A stretch of 64,000 nt of DNA from Buddleja alternifolia (GCA_019426215.1 CM033394.1:11614195-11678194); one strand, 5' to 3'. Positions 1-11,281 are shown, numbered from the stretch's first letter. Translations and numbers: made by a program. Notes: a model not told the origin generated them from the letters alone.

Positions 1-239
1 CAAATTTGACCATTTTATCTCAAATCTTACTTTCGATCTCGAAACACGGAGAGTAGGAAAATTTCATCCAAGTCTTTTGAGAGTTTTTTTATGCTTTGAA
101 TAATAAGATGTAAAGACATGTTCTCCCCTTTAAAAATGAGCACATTTCTCCTCTCCAATTCCACCAAAAAGTGGCCAAAAAAAGGTTTTTCCATGATGAA
201 TCTGGAAGAATGCCGTTGTCCCGATCGCTCTTAAGGTTA
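1..239. other. unassigned flank of a LINE remnant
   Basis: No convincing coding region or repeat boundary is visible. It lies just downstream, on the minus strand, of the zf-RVT fragment at 240-436 and may be the decayed remainder of the same LINE. Confidence 0.3.
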
Positions 240-436
240 CTTGCCACTTAAGATTCCTCTGACTCCTCCATGAAACCAGCCAATTTCAATGGTGCCACCA
301 CCCGATCTCACACTTTTTTTCTTTGGGCAATCTCTAAGAGCGTGCGTAATCAATTTTGCTTCAAGTCCACAAACTTGGCAAATATCCGACTCAATGATTT
401 TCCTATGGCAAAGTTGTGACCTCATGGCTAACCTTC
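240..436 (-). pseudogene. LINE ORF2 fragment, zf-RVT domain (distal part)
   Basis: The minus strand reads as the end of a plant LINE zinc-binding reverse-transcriptase domain (zf-RVT). After the copia insertion point it runs through RLAMRSQLCHRKI, then the CxxC of ICQVCGLEA, then THALRDCP, which is the usual spacing. The frame begins exactly at the edge of the copia LTR (437). It continues on the far side of that element at 5723-5772, where the same frame supplies FLWLIHRG. The two halves are therefore one domain split by the insertion. No RT core is present nearby, so this is a short, old fragment. The reading frame degrades downstream of the HALRDC motif. Confidence 0.8.
432..436. repeat. 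target-site duplication CCTTC (left)
   Basis: The five bases CCTTC directly precede the LTR at 437 and are repeated at 5723-5727 directly after the second LTR. This is the expected 5-bp duplication for a copia integrase. Confidence 0.92.
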
Positions 437-1068
437 TGTTGGGAAAGAGTGCCAAAATGACGATGACACCGGCGCAATGGAAGCGGTATAATTCCTTTTC
501 CCCACTAACTGGATAAAAATGGGACCACACCAACGATAGTACGATAGAAAGAAATAGAATAAATGATACAAGAGTTTTTATGTGAAAAACTCAAATCGGG
601 AAAAAACCACGGGACCGAAGTCGAAAACCTCCCCTATATCAATAATGGGCTTACACAATTTCTCCCTAAACTAATTAGGGGATACACCAAATCTTCAAGA
701 GAATACCCCTTGGATTACAAATACATCAAGTTTAGAAACTTGGAATTGTAGAAGAAAAATAGAACACTCCTCTCAATCTTATTTTTCTTCTCCCAATTTT
801 TCCCTCCTATTTTTTCCTCTCTTTCTCTCTAACTCTCTCTATCTCTCTCGCTGTTGGTGTTTGAGAATGGCAAGAGGTGCCTCTATTTATAGGGGAAAAT
901 GCATGGCATTTTGTGTGAATAGCCATGCATTTGAGGGGCATCAAATTTGGCAACTTGCCATGGTTGAGGTCATGCATGACCTCTCTTGAAGTCATGCATG
1001 ACCTACAACCCTTTATTTTTTTTCTTTTTAATATATGTGGGCCCCACACTTGAGGGACCCACCCAACA
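437..1068 (-). repeat. copia 3' LTR
   Basis: LTR of 632 bp with terminal inverted repeat TGTTGGG/CCCAACA. It lies downstream of the RNase H region on the minus strand, so it is the 3' LTR. It aligns along its whole length with 5090-5722, including a CT-rich tract near 830 and the paired GGTCATGCATGACC motif near 966. Confidence 0.95.
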
Positions 1069-1080
1069 ATTCTCCCCCGT
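1069..1080 (-). other. polypurine tract of the copia element
   Basis: The minus strand reads ACGGGGGAGAAT immediately before the 3' LTR. This is a purine-rich plus-strand primer in the expected place. Confidence 0.75.
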
Positions 1081-1083
1081 AAC

Positions 1084-4000
1084 TCATGTGGGGGGCACAA
1101 CCAAGCCTGCTTCGCTTTTATAGACTTCAAGTTTTTTCCTTGGAAAAGACTTCGTGAGCATATCTGCGCTATTATTATTCGTATGCACTTTATCAAGCTG
1201 CACCAACTTTTCGTCAAGAACATCCCGGATCCAATGGTATCTCACATCTATGTGTTTGGACCTTGAGTGGAAAGTCAAATTTTTACTCAAGTGAATCGGG
1301 CTCTGACTGTCACAGTAGAGCCTGTATTTTTCCTACTTCAAGTCCAACTCCTCTAGAAAGTTCTTCAACCACAACACCTCTTTACATGCTTCAGTCACAG
1401 CAATGTACTCGGCCTCTGTTGTGGATAATGCCACGCATTTTTGAAGTTTCGACTGCCAAGAAATAGCTCCCCCTGCAAAGGTAATCAAGTATCCGGACGT
1501 GGACTTCCTGGAGTCAATGTCTCCAGCCATGTTTGCATCTGTGTACCCCTTTAAAATAGTTTGGCCTTCACCAAACCTTAGACATAGTCTCGAAGTGCAT
1601 CTCAGATACCGCAAGATCCATTTCACTGCTTCCCAGTGATCCTTGCTAGGTTTAGATAGATAGCGACTAACTACGCCAACTGCATGAGCAATATCGGGTC
1701 TAGTACATACCAAATTGCCATAGCATACATCAAACTGCCAACTGCAGAAGCGTATGGTATCTTCTTCATCTCTTGTTTATCTTCCTCACTTGTGGGGCAT
1801 TGTGCGGAGCTGAGTTTGAAATGACCCGCAAGTGGAGTACTAACAACTTTAGATTTACTCATGTTGAACCTCTCAAGAACTTTCTCAATGTACTTTTCTT
1901 GAGATAACCAGAGCTTCTTGTCAGCTCTATCCCTAGAGATTTTCATTCCAAGGATCTGCTTAGCCGGACCCAAGTCTTTCATTGCAAAAGACTTTCCAAG
2001 TTCTTTCTTCAGCTTCTCAATCTTACTGGCATCATGACCTACGATCAACATGTCATCAACGTATAACAGTAGAATGATAAAATCTCCATCTGAGAATTTC
2101 TTAAAGAATACGCAGTGATCTGAGCTGGTCCTCGTGTAGTCATGGTCTGTCATGAACGAGTCAAATTTCTTGTACCACTGTCTAGGAGCTTACTTCAGAC
2201 CATACAAGCTTTTCTTCAACCTGCACACTAGGTTTTCTTTCCCTTTGACTCTGAACCCTTCCGGCTGCTCCATGTAGATTTCTTCGTCTAGATCTCCATG
2301 AAGAAATGCGGTCTTCACATCAAGTTGTTCAATCTCCAAATTGAGACTGGCGGCAATCCCAAGAACAACTCTGATCGAAGACATCTTCACCACTGGTGAG
2401 AAAATTTCTTCAAAATCAACACCTTTTTTTTGATTGAAACCCTTCACAACCAGTCTTGCTTTATATCTGGGTTGTGAGCTATGTTCCACATTTTTCAACT
2501 TGTACACCCATTTATTTTTTAGTGTTCTCTTGCCTTTAGGCAGCTTCACCAAGTCATATGTGTGATTTTCTTGTAAGGATTTCATCTCCTCTTTCATGGC
2601 CTCCATCCACATATCTCTCTGATCATGTGATATGGCCTCTGGGTAACTCTCTGGTTCTCCCCCATCAGTGAGCATCACATACTCATCTGGATTATATTTG
2701 GTCGAAGGACGTGTTTGTCTGGTTGACCTTCTAACCATCGCCTCTGGTGGCGGAACTGGATCATCAGTCTGTATAGGTGGCACCTGATCATCAATTATAT
2801 CATTCTGCTCGTCCTGTACATCTCCCCAATGATCCCGAGTTGTACGTGAAGGAACTGGATCTAAGTCATCAGGAACTTCCTGAGAAGATTCTCTCCTCTC
2901 GCTCTGTTTTGTATCATCAGATGTTTGTTCCTCAAGAAACACAACATCTCTGCTTCTGATAACTTTCCTGTTCACTGGGTCCCAAAGTCTGTAACCAAAC
3001 TCTTCATGGCCATAGCCCAAGAAGGTACATGGTTTGGTTTTGTCATCAAGCTTGGATCTTTCATCTTTTGGAATATGAACAAACGCCCTACAGCCAAACA
3101 CTCTCAAGTGTTTATAGGAAACGTCTTTCCCCGACCAAACTTTGTCTGGAATGTCACCATCCAAAGGAGCTGATGGAGAAAGGTTGATCAAGTCAACTGC
3201 AGTCCTCATTGCTTCACCCCAAAAGGATTTGGGCAATTTTGAGTGTGATAACATACACTTGATCCTCTCACAAATTGTCCTGTTCATCCTCTCTGCTACA
3301 CCATTATGTTGTGGAGTTTTTGGAACGCTCTTCTCAAGTCTGATACCATGGTCAAGACAATGCTGTTCAAATGGACCCTGGTATTCGCCACCGTTGTCTG
3401 AACAAATACACTTCAGCTTCCTTCCGGTTTCTCTTTCAACTTTTGTTTGAAAATGCTTAAAGACTGTTATAACCTGGTCTTTAGATTTCAAAGCAAAACA
3501 CCAGACCTTTCTAGAGAAATCATCAATGAATGTGACAAAGTACACTGCACCACCAAGTGTTTTGTCTTTCATATAGCATACATCAGTATGCACCAAGTCC
3601 AGAGGATGTGATTTTCTGGACGGATAAAAGCTCTTGAACGCAACTCTGTGTTGTTTTCCTGCTAAACAATCAACACAAGTTTGTAGCTCTATCCCACTAT
3701 TGTCAGGTAGGAGTTTCTTCCTAGCCAAAAGTTGCATGCCTTTTTGGCTCAAGTGTCTTAGCCTCTTATGCCATAACTCAATGGAGGAACTATTGACTGC
3801 TGCATTCACTTCTCCATTGGATAATTTTGCTTGCATCAGGTAGAGTGAGTTCTTTTTCTTACCCTTTGCAGTAATCAGAGAACCTTTGGTGAGCTTCCAT
3901 TTTCCTTCACCAAAGTTACTGACATAGCCGTCATCATCTAGCTTGCCAGTGGAAATAATGTTGAGCCGAATGTCAGGAATATGTCTGACGTCTCTCAGAA

Positions 4001-4170
4001 TGAGTCGGCACCCTGTGTCAGTTTCCAAATTAATGTTCCCCATGCCGATAACCTCTGTCACACCATGATTGGCCATTTTGATTCTGCCAAAGTTACCACT
4101 CGTGTACGATGTGAACATATCCCTATGTGATATGATACGAGGCTCTTGAATCAATGATCCAATCTGTTTC
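1084..4170 (-). pseudogene. copia pol: protease end, integrase, RT, RNase H (broken)
   Basis: Decayed pol. The longest open piece (2190 to about 4140) carries the GAG-pre-integrase zinc region (LWHKRLRHLS, CVDCLAGKQ), an integrase core with D (HTDVC), D (SDNGGEY) and E (GVAERMN), and the start of RT (NKWVYKLK, DVKTAFLHGDL). It stops at 2190 in the YGLK motif, where CAA has become TAA. A second piece (1671-2153) carries the YVDD catalytic box. A third (1333-1713) carries RNase H (TDANMAG, STTEAEYIA). The last (1084-1330) has the CDSQS-to-ADMLTK tail after an in-frame TAG at about 1340. A frameshift lies near 1710 and another near 4130, where pol joins gag-protease. No piece could give a full polyprotein. 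Confidence 0.9.
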
Positions 4171-5045
4171 TTGGCATGATGAACTGACACATGCATCATC
4201 ACAGATAATGACAACATCACCATCAGTTGCCACAAATGTGGTGTCTTTGTCATCTTTTTTGTTTTCATTATTTTCATTCTTTTGATCCCTTTTCTTCTTT
4301 CTGCAGTCTCTTTCGTAGTGGTTTGGACCACCACAGTAATGGCATTTGAAATCTCCTTTGAACTTGGACTTCCCCCTGGATTTGTCTCTGTGCTGAGGAC
4401 CTCTATTTTTGTTTCTTCCTCGTTTGTCAGATTTTTCAGTCACCAAAGCATTTTGTTCAGTACTGAATGCCTGCTCCTTTCTTCTGAACTCTTCATTTAG
4501 AAGACAATCTTTGACCACTTGTAGGGTCAAATCTCCATTTGGAGCTGAGTTACTGACTGACACTACGAGGGTATCCCAACTATCCGGTAATGAGCTGAGC
4601 AATAATAAAGCAATCACTTCATCATCAAGGGGTATCTTCATGTTGATGGATTGATTTATTAACCCTGGTACGCATTAAGATGCTCCATCATTTTGGCACC
4701 CTCCGTGTACCGTAGCCGGACAATTTTTCTAATAACAGAAGCTTTGTTTAAGGCATTTTTCCCCTCAAACATCGCCTCCATATTTTTCCATAGAACATCA
4801 GCCTCTTCCTCATTTGCAAAGTGATGGAAGATACTGTGTTCAAGAAAACGTCGGATAAATCCGACCATCTTTCTGTGCAAGATGGTCCACTCATCCGCAC
4901 TCATATCTTCTGGTTTAGATGTATCTCCATGCAAGGGCAAGTACAAATCCTTGCAATAGATAAGATCTAACATACTCAGTTTCCAGATTCAGTAGTTCGA
5001 TCCGTTCAGTTTGAACATCCCACCAATAGACGATGACTCCTCCAT
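4123..5045 (-). pseudogene. copia gag and protease start (broken)
   Basis: Capsid-like gag. The likely start is the ATG at 5045, 45 bp inside the 5' LTR, reading MEESSSIGG. A stop replaces a Trp codon 19 codons in (TGG to TGA). The frame then continues through the gag helix-rich region (4659-4973), is broken by a one-base deletion at about 4660, and resumes at 4641-4123. That part holds a basic tract and the nucleocapsid zinc knuckle CHYCGGPNHYERDC (CX2CX4HX4C), then the protease active-site region WIIDSRAS. The family consensus there is DSG; here Gly has become Arg, which would kill the protease. The frame closes at 4123 just past that site. Confidence 0.88.
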
Positions 5046-5071
5046 TTTTAATCCGTTACCTCAAATATAAA

Positions 5072-5087
5072 CGCGGCTCTGATGCCA
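5072..5087 (-). other. copia primer-binding site
   Basis: On the minus strand TGGCATCAGAGCC lies two bases inside the 5' LTR. It matches the TGGTATCAGAGC primer-binding site for initiator methionine tRNA with one change. Confidence 0.85.
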
Positions 5088-5089
5088 CT

Positions 5090-5722
5090 TGTTGGGAAAG
5101 AGTGCCAAAATGACGATGACACCGGCGCAACGGAAGCGGTATAATTCCTTTTTCCCACTAACTGGATAAAAATGGGACCACACCAATGATAGTACGATAG
5201 AAAGAAATAGACTAAATGAGACAAGAGTTTTTACGTGGAAAACCCAAATCGGGAAAAAATCACGAGACCGAAGTCGAAAACCTCCACTATATCAATAATG
5301 GGCTTACACAATTTCTCCCTAAACTAATTAGGGGATACACCAAATCTTCAAGAGAATATCCCTTGGATTACAAACACATCAAATTTAGAAACTTGGAATT
5401 GTAGAAGAAAAATATAACACTCCTCTCAATCTTATATTTCTTCTCCCAAATTTTCCCTCCTATTTTTTCCTCTCTTTCTCTCTAACTCTCTCTATCTCTC
5501 TCGCTGTTGGTGTTTGAGAATGACAGGAGGCGCCTCTATTTATAGGGGAAAATGCATGGCATTTTGTGTGAATAGCCATGCATTTGAGAGGCATCAAATT
5601 TGGCAACTTGCCATGGTTGAGGTCATGCATGACCTCTCTTGAAGTCATGCATGACCTACAACCCTTTATTTTTTTTTCTTTTTAATATATGTGGGACCCA
5701 CACTTGAGGGACCCACCCAACA
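5090..5722 (-). repeat. copia 5' LTR
   Basis: LTR of 633 bp, the partner of 437-1068, and the 5' LTR because the primer-binding site lies beside it. It is followed by the target duplication CCTTC. Confidence 0.95.
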
Positions 5723-5772
5723 CCTTCCTCGATGTATGAGCCAAAGAAATTATTTGAATTTTTTGGGACACT
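5723..5772 (-). pseudogene. LINE ORF2 fragment, zf-RVT domain (proximal part)
   Basis: The minus strand reads FLWLIHRG up to the copia target duplication, in the same frame as 240-436. A TAA lies just before FLW. The region further right no longer looks like LINE. This is the upstream half of the zf-RVT domain that the copia element split. Confidence 0.7.
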
Positions 5773-6545
5773 TGGGGTCCGTATGGTTGTGTTTTCGAAA
5801 ATAAATTTTGAGTTTTTTTTTGGAGAATGTGTATTATAGAAATTTGTGTAAAAATATTAATTTTATTTGTTTGTTTGGATGTATTTTTAGAATGTAATTG
5901 AAAGTAGTATAGATGTGATATAAATTTGATTTTTTATTAGAATTTGATATATGAAATGATTGAGTTAGTTATGAATGTAATGATGATGTGGAAAAAGATA
6001 TTAGAATAATATTTTTGACAAATAGTATTATGGATTATGTATAAAGTAATATGTGTATATATATATATATATTTATATTTTATACATAAGAAAATAAAGA
6101 AAAAAGAGAGAGAAAAAGGGGGATGAGTCTCCCCTTCGGACCCAGCACCCACTCGTCAGACAAATATAAAAATGTGTAATCTACTCCATAAATACAATAT
6201 TTTATGAAATGTGTATTTAATTTGATTGGAGCATAATTGGTTTTATATATTTATTTTCATTTTCATATAATGTTTTATTTCCAATTTGATCGAAGCCAAT
6301 AATATGGCCTCATAAGGGGTATTACCGTCGTCCTGGATTATTGCTTTGTGGTTGCAGTATCTTGGCCTGGGGGCATTTATGTCATCTTGTTTAAATTGTT
6401 CGCAATGCACTTTATGTTAACGAAATGTGGCTTAAATTATGTGCAGTTAGAAGTGCTTGACTAATTGAATGCTCAATGGTACTACGATCAAGCAAGAAGG
6501 CTTTTTTGAATAGAATTCTAAAAATATGGTGTTCCATCCGCTGCG
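5773..6545. other. AT-rich intergenic stretch, possible MITE remnant
   Basis: No gene seen. The opening (TTGGGGTCCGTATGGTTGTG) and the AT-rich body resemble the stretch at 33955-34400, suggesting shared decayed MITE sequence. A TA microsatellite lies at about 6053-6072. Boundaries are not resolved. Confidence 0.35.
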
Positions 6546-6716
6546 AATTGACTATGCCAGATCGGATGCATTGGAGCCGATGTACTTAGTACCACATATT
6601 TGGGGTAGGGTGGGTGGTTTTTGCATGGGTGTTGGGTGATGAAAACCACCCACCCCACCACAAATGTGTGGTGCTAAGTACACAGGCTTCAATACACCTG
6701 GTCTGATATAGAATTG
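6546..6716. repeat. foldback (long hairpin) repeat
   Basis: Two arms of about 75-80 bases, 6546-6625 and 6640-6716, are imperfect inverted copies around a loop of about 15 bases. Paired segments include GGGTGGGTGGTTTTT with AAAACCACCCACCCC and TGTACTTAGTACCACA with TGTGGTGCTAAGTACA. This is a foldback MITE-like hairpin with no coding sequence. Target duplications were not found. Confidence 0.75.
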
Positions 6717-6725
6717 TCCCAATTC

Positions 6726-7519
6726 ATCAACTTCTATTTAAGAAGTGTATTTATGTATTTTCTGTCATCGTAGTTAGATTGCAGAAGGTTGGGTTTTTTG
6801 GTATTGTTTGATACAGAATTGTTATGATAAATACCCCCACTCTGGGTTCAATTATTACTATGTAACATATATATAATATAATTATTATTTCTTTACTAAT
6901 ATACACATACATATAATATAATATCTTATAATATTATATATGTATTAATTATAGAAAAAATTGCTAAACCCCCCTAAAATAAATTTTTATATATGAAAAA
7001 CCCATGAAAATATTTTTAATCTCAAAAATCTATTTAACAAACTTTTTATTTCGAAAGACCCAAAAATATGGATTAAAAACTATTTGAACTAAATTACCCT
7101 TCAGTTATTAAGTTAAATTTGATTAATGGATCTTTTTTTATCAGATTTTTTTTTAATTTTCAAATTGATAAATTGATTTTTTATTTTTTATTTTTTTTTC
7201 TGAGCTCGAGCTCATTTTTCTCAGGTTCATCGAGCTCGAAAATCTTGGCTCGAGCTCAAGCTCGAGGCGAGAATTTCGGTGAGGCCCGACTCGAGCTGGG
7301 CTCGTGGGCACCCCTATTAAGTACCACATTAGTACCAAAATTAAACAATCGAGATTCAGTCGAATTTATTTGAATATTAAGAAGCTAAAAAAAGTATAAC
7401 TTGAAATCCGATAAACGACCAAATAAATTATTAAAATGAAATTAAAAGTCACACAATATTGTACATACTTTTGGTAAAAGTATAGCCAATTTTGGGAAAA
7501 TTCTATAATATACCGGGAG
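6726..7519. other. AT-rich non-coding stretch with a hAT-like end
   Basis: No gene. At 7200-7317 there is a run of CTCGAG/GAGCTC motifs ending in GGGCACCCCTATTAA. Its reverse complement, TAGGGGTGCCC, resembles the terminus of some plant hAT-type MITEs. A matching second end was not found. Confidence 0.3.
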
Positions 7520-7522
7520 TCT

Positions 7523-7634
7523 TACTCCAAAGTGTACTTATGTGTCTATCTCTTTCACACAATTGTGTGTGAGGACCGCACGCAGTACACTTCAATGTGT
7601 GAAAGAGATAGACACACGGAGTAATACTCCAAGT
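7523..7634. repeat. short inverted repeat
   Basis: GTGTCTATCTCTTTCACAC at about 7551 is mirrored by GTGTGAAAGAGATAGACAC at about 7599, and flanking bases also pair (TACTCCAAAG with GGAGTAATA). It forms a stem of more than 20 bp with a loop of about 30 bases. It is probably the core of a small MITE; its ends are undefined. Confidence 0.65.
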
Positions 7635-8022
7635 CTACCGCAGTATTATCCGCCAATTAAGTCTCAATCCAAGTAAACATACATCAAACAAATAAATAGT
7701 TCAGATAAAAAAAATTCTCAATTATACGTGTATATATATACACATAAATGTAATGTTTTGATATTGTTCTTTTAAGTTTTAATATTTTTTCTGTAGCTTT
7801 TGAGTATCAGGTCAAATATGCTAAAACGTATTTCCTTTTGTTCCTTTCACTGTTGAACCTTAGTTTGGTAATTTAATCAGAAAAAAATGTAATGTGCACT
7901 TCGTATGTTTTTTTATAAATATCTTTTTTATTCATAATTCAAATTATAAATTATTAAATATTTGGAAAAATTGAATATGAATTTTTATTATATAAAATAT
8001 GATAAAGTAACAAAGAGAATAA
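7635..8022. other. AT-rich non-coding stretch
   Basis: No gene, RNA or repeat boundary recognised. Confidence 0.4.
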
Positions 8023-8425
8023 CACTACAAAAAAAAAATGATTATTACCCATATCACTATGTTATGGTGAAAAGTCACTTTACCATGGTTAAAACTAATT
8101 GACCACGGCTTTGTTATGACTTTGACCGTGGTATTTGCAAGCATGGCCAAAACATTTGCCATGACTTATAGTCATGGTCAATGTTTTGTTCATTGTAAAG
8201 ACCATGACTTTTAGCCATTGTAAAAAAGTGATAGGTTAACATTTCTTCCACCACGGCTAGTTAGAGTTTAAAAGAGATAATAATCTTTTTCACCACGGCT
8301 AACTTTAGTGTGACTATATGAAATATCTATGATGGCCACATTAGCCGTGAACTTAAACTGCTATCGATCACGGTTTTAAGTCATGACATATATTTTCATT
8401 GTCGATATTTAATTTTCTTATAGTG
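8023..8425. mobile_element. CACTA-type MITE (non-autonomous)
   Basis: Begins CACTACAAAAA and ends TTTTCTTATAGTG, the inverted termini of the CACTA (En/Spm) superfamily. The 403-bp body has many subterminal motifs in both orientations (CCACGGCT, CATGACT, CATGGTC), as expected of transposase-binding repeats. It encodes nothing. The 3-bp flanks are TAA and TGA, so the duplication is imperfect. Confidence 0.8.
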
Positions 8426-8607
8426 TGAGTTGGATATTCTAATTAATGATGAAAAATTGTGAAGTGGATGAAATGATGAAATGATTAGTTGTTATATAGG
8501 GAAATATGTAATAGGATTTAAAATTTCAGTATTTTCTGTAAAATTTGACTTGGAATGTGTATTTTCATTTTTTGGTGCTCCCAAAAATGAAAATGTAGTT
8601 AGAAAAC

Positions 8608-8868
8608 CTAACCATACAGAGCCCTACTTTTCCAAATCCAAATCCAAGACTTGCCCTCTTGGTCTTGATTTTTGCTTCTATTCTTAGCCTTAATGAAGTC
8701 ATAGGCCGACTTGCAAGTGAAGTTGCCCTTTGAATTCCCGGACCACATACGCTCATCTTTTATATCCTCGTGGTACGATATTACAATCCCTTCGATTTTT
8801 TCCTTAATGCTTTCAGGAATAAGTCTCACAATTTCCTCCAGCCTCCATTTTCCTGATTCGTTCATAAC
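8608..8868 (-). pseudogene. LINE ORF2 fragment before the zf-RVT domain
   Basis: The minus strand reads MNESGKWRLEEIV, then IPESIKEKIEG, then SAYDFI. This is the segment between RT and zf-RVT in plant LINE ORF2 (usual pattern: W, a hydrophobic stretch, then a SAY motif). It is cut off at 8869 where an LTR-like TGTTAG begins, and fades near the SWIWIWKS motif (the start of zf-RVT). A fragment of a dead LINE. Confidence 0.75.
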
Positions 8869-10122
8869 TGTTAGAATAGTGCCCTACAAGCCAATTTTAG
8901 ATAGGCTTTCTTTATTTATTCTTGTAATAAATAATTTTGTTTTACATTATATTAATAAAAGACATTTCTTCATCTTAGGTTTGCATTATTTATAACTGTA
9001 TGATGAAGTCCCTAAAATCCACATATAGCTATGGTACCTGATATCTCATTGGATGGATGTCATAAAACAAGTCTCTAAGGCTGTGATTTCTAAATGCCAT
9101 CCAAGTCATATAATTATCAAAATGGAACATTGATAATTCGGATAGAGTTGCCCCTATGATGCACACTCTTAATTAGAGAATGTCTCGTTTTATAGGTATT
9201 AGTGTAGTTGACACAAATACACTTATGTGGGTGCTTTATACTCTCCTTCAACCAATAGCACCATCCCATTAAAGAGTTATTTTCCCTTGGGTCCACAACA
9301 CTGCCAACTGAATGTGTTTGATGCATACTTATAACTTATTAGAGATTACAAACGAAAACGAAAAGGGATTGGAGCATATAAATGCATGTTGTGAACAAGT
9401 TCACTAATCATCCTGATTAAAACTTTCTAAATTGGAATTAGTTCTATATATGTCGAATTAGGATTTTCTGAATCACGATAGTACAAGATTAGTTATTTGA
9501 CTTGAGTCATTATGGCAATCTAGTATATTGACTCACTACACTTTGACTCCTGTTCCAGTTCTTTTACAAAGACACATATGAACTGATGATTGGGTATAGT
9601 GACTCATATATGGAGATTGATGTTGACAACAAGATTACATCACTTGTCTAGATGAACAAGTAAATTTTCTATAATATTCTAAGTGGTTTGACTGAGTTAG
9701 TCCTTAATCAAGGCAAGTAAGTAATTAAGTAAGAATGAAGTTTTTTGAATTAACTAATCACTAGTCAAACACACTTGAATTATTAAGATTGAATTTACGA
9801 GGATCTCGACCAATAAGATTCCTCAATCCTTAATTCAATTGGAAAATTAGATGATGGAACAATCTCACTTGCATGGAATGCGTGGTGGGAAAGGTTCACT
9901 TTGAGTCACCTACATCTAGGTCTTAAAGATACGTAGCTAGAAACTTTTCATTGATTTGTGGGTATCTTATATTTAATAGAGATTAAATAATTAGATGGTT
10001 AATTAATAATTAGTCAAGACATTTCAATTGTCCAAATTAAATCATATGAATAAATCTAGATCAACGCGTTAAGTTTTTGTGAATCCATACAACTTTCGTT
10101 CTTCCATTTCTTGGTTCCGGAC
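8869..10122 (+). repeat. copia LTR fragment (TGTTAG...GCCCT family)
   Basis: Starts TGTTAGAATAGTGCCCTAC, like the starts at 11693 and 42810. It shares their layout: an ATTAATAAAAG tract about 80 bp in, later ATGGATG/CAAGTGACTC-type segments, then an AT-rich ATTAATTAAT zone. No CA end, primer-binding site or target duplication is visible, so it is truncated on the right, probably by the fragment at 10123. Confidence 0.6.
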
Positions 10123-10300
10123 TGTTATTTCAATCCCAAGTGACATACGAAAGAGTTTAGAAAGGGGGTTGAATAGACCCTGAAGTTTTCTCGCACTTCA
10201 AAAATTTCGTATTTTACAAAATCTCTTGGACGCTTAAGAAGCTAGACGCCTTGGGTGAGAGTCTACTTGATGACAATTTTACAAAATTCCTAAACATACT
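10123..10300 (-). repeat. SIRE-like LTR end fragment
   Basis: The reverse complement of this stretch matches the last ~180 bases of the LTR at 26671-28321. Shared pieces include CCCAAGTGRCATACGAAAG, GGGGGTTGAATAGACCCTGAAG and TTGGACGCTT. Only the LTR end is preserved. Confidence 0.7.
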
Positions 10301-10305
10301 TGTTT

Positions 10306-10702
10306 GTTATGCTAGGCAGAGGAAGAGAGCATAAACCATTTATATTTTCAGTGCCCGTATTCAAAAGAAGTGGTTCTAAAATGCTGGGAAAAGTTAGGGA
10401 TTAAATGCAGAAGAATGGACTGGGGGTGAATCTTTGCAATGGATTAGACACCCTCTTAGTGGTAAGACTTTATTATGTTGTAAAAAAAAAGCACGTTTTG
10501 CTGCCATTATGTATAGCTTGTGGATTGAAAGAAACAATAAGCTTTTTGGAGTAAGTAGTAATAATGTAGATGTCAGTGTGGCAAAAATCTGGCATATTAT
10601 TCTTAGTAAATTTGCGGGGATGTGACTAGGTATTCCTGGTAAATATTGTAATGTTTTGAGTTGATGCAATTCGCTTATTCGTTCCCAAAAAAAAAAAAAA
10701 AA
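10306..10702 (+). pseudogene. LINE ORF2 3' end with poly(A)
   Basis: The plus strand reads EEESINHLYFQCPYSKEV (the end of zf-RVT) and, after a frameshift near 10430, SLQWIRHPL through LWIERNNKLFG to a stop at 10624. This is the usual C-terminal tail of plant LINE ORF2 lacking RNase H. About 60 bases later a 16-A tail follows TTCGTTCCC (10681-10702), marking the 3' end of the retroposon. It is strongly 5'-truncated. The opposite-strand LINE fragment at 8608-8868 is a separate insertion. Confidence 0.82.
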
Positions 10703-11281
10703 TTGTATCTGAGATATTATGCTCGCTTGCTGACTTGTTCTCTGTCGCGAACTGGGATCGCTCGCCAGCTAGGTCAGATTGGAGCAACAATGGTCAAGAA
10801 CATATTACCCAACTTAGGGGACAAGGGGCGGAACTACTTCTCGATCTACTTACTGCAGCCCAGGAATAAAAACGTCGTCTAGAGGCACTTAAATTCGTTG
10901 CCAAATTTATGTAGAAACACATCTTTACCTAACACTAATATTCATATGTCAAGCATGTCAAGGAACTATCAAATTTGAAGTCGAGAAAATATTCTTTCTT
11001 GTCAAAGTCTCAGAACTTGAGTGTGTTGAAGAAGTAAAAATGACTGACAAAATTGTTATCTCAGCAGACATAATTTTTTTGAAACAATCTATTTAATGTC
11101 AAGATTCTATCGAATCAATTTCAGGAAGAACTTGAGCTTGAGGTTGAGGAGGACTTATTTGATACACTTTCTTCCATACAATATAGGTATGAAAGAAGGT
11201 CAGTTTTGTCCAAATAAGTGCTGTAATCGTTATATGGTGATAATTTTTATTACACAAGTTCTGATGTGGAATCTCCAATAT
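10703..11281. other. unassigned stretch
   Basis: A small open region (10661-10882) reads NILPNLGDKGRNYFSIYLLQP but matches nothing I recognise. The rest is AT-rich and featureless. Confidence 0.3.

Larger units (their letters stand above)
437..5722 (-). mobile_element. Ty1/copia retrotransposon, Tork/Tnt1-type, full structure
   Basis: A structurally complete LTR retrotransposon on the minus strand. Its two LTRs (632 and 633 bp) both begin TGTTGGG and end CCCAACA. It is flanked by a perfect 5-bp target duplication, CCTTC, at 432-436 and 5723-5727. Domain order on the minus strand is gag, protease, integrase, RT, RNase H, which is copia order. Motifs such as the YVDD box, CDSQS, FHSRSKHIDVRYHWIRD and ADMLTK resemble the Tork/Tnt1 lineage. 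The open frames are broken by several stops and frameshifts, so the copy is not autonomous. The LTRs are close to identical by eye, which suggests a fairly recent insertion; an exact identity was not computed. Confidence 0.95.

Noticed and set aside
1333..2190. In-frame stops in copia pol as programmed recoding
   Set aside because: The stops sit at conserved Gln codons with frameshifts nearby and no recoding signals; decay is simpler.
8864..10125. Second solo LTR with target duplication
   Set aside because: The left TGTTAG end is clear but no CA end or matching 5 bases were found; called a fragment only.
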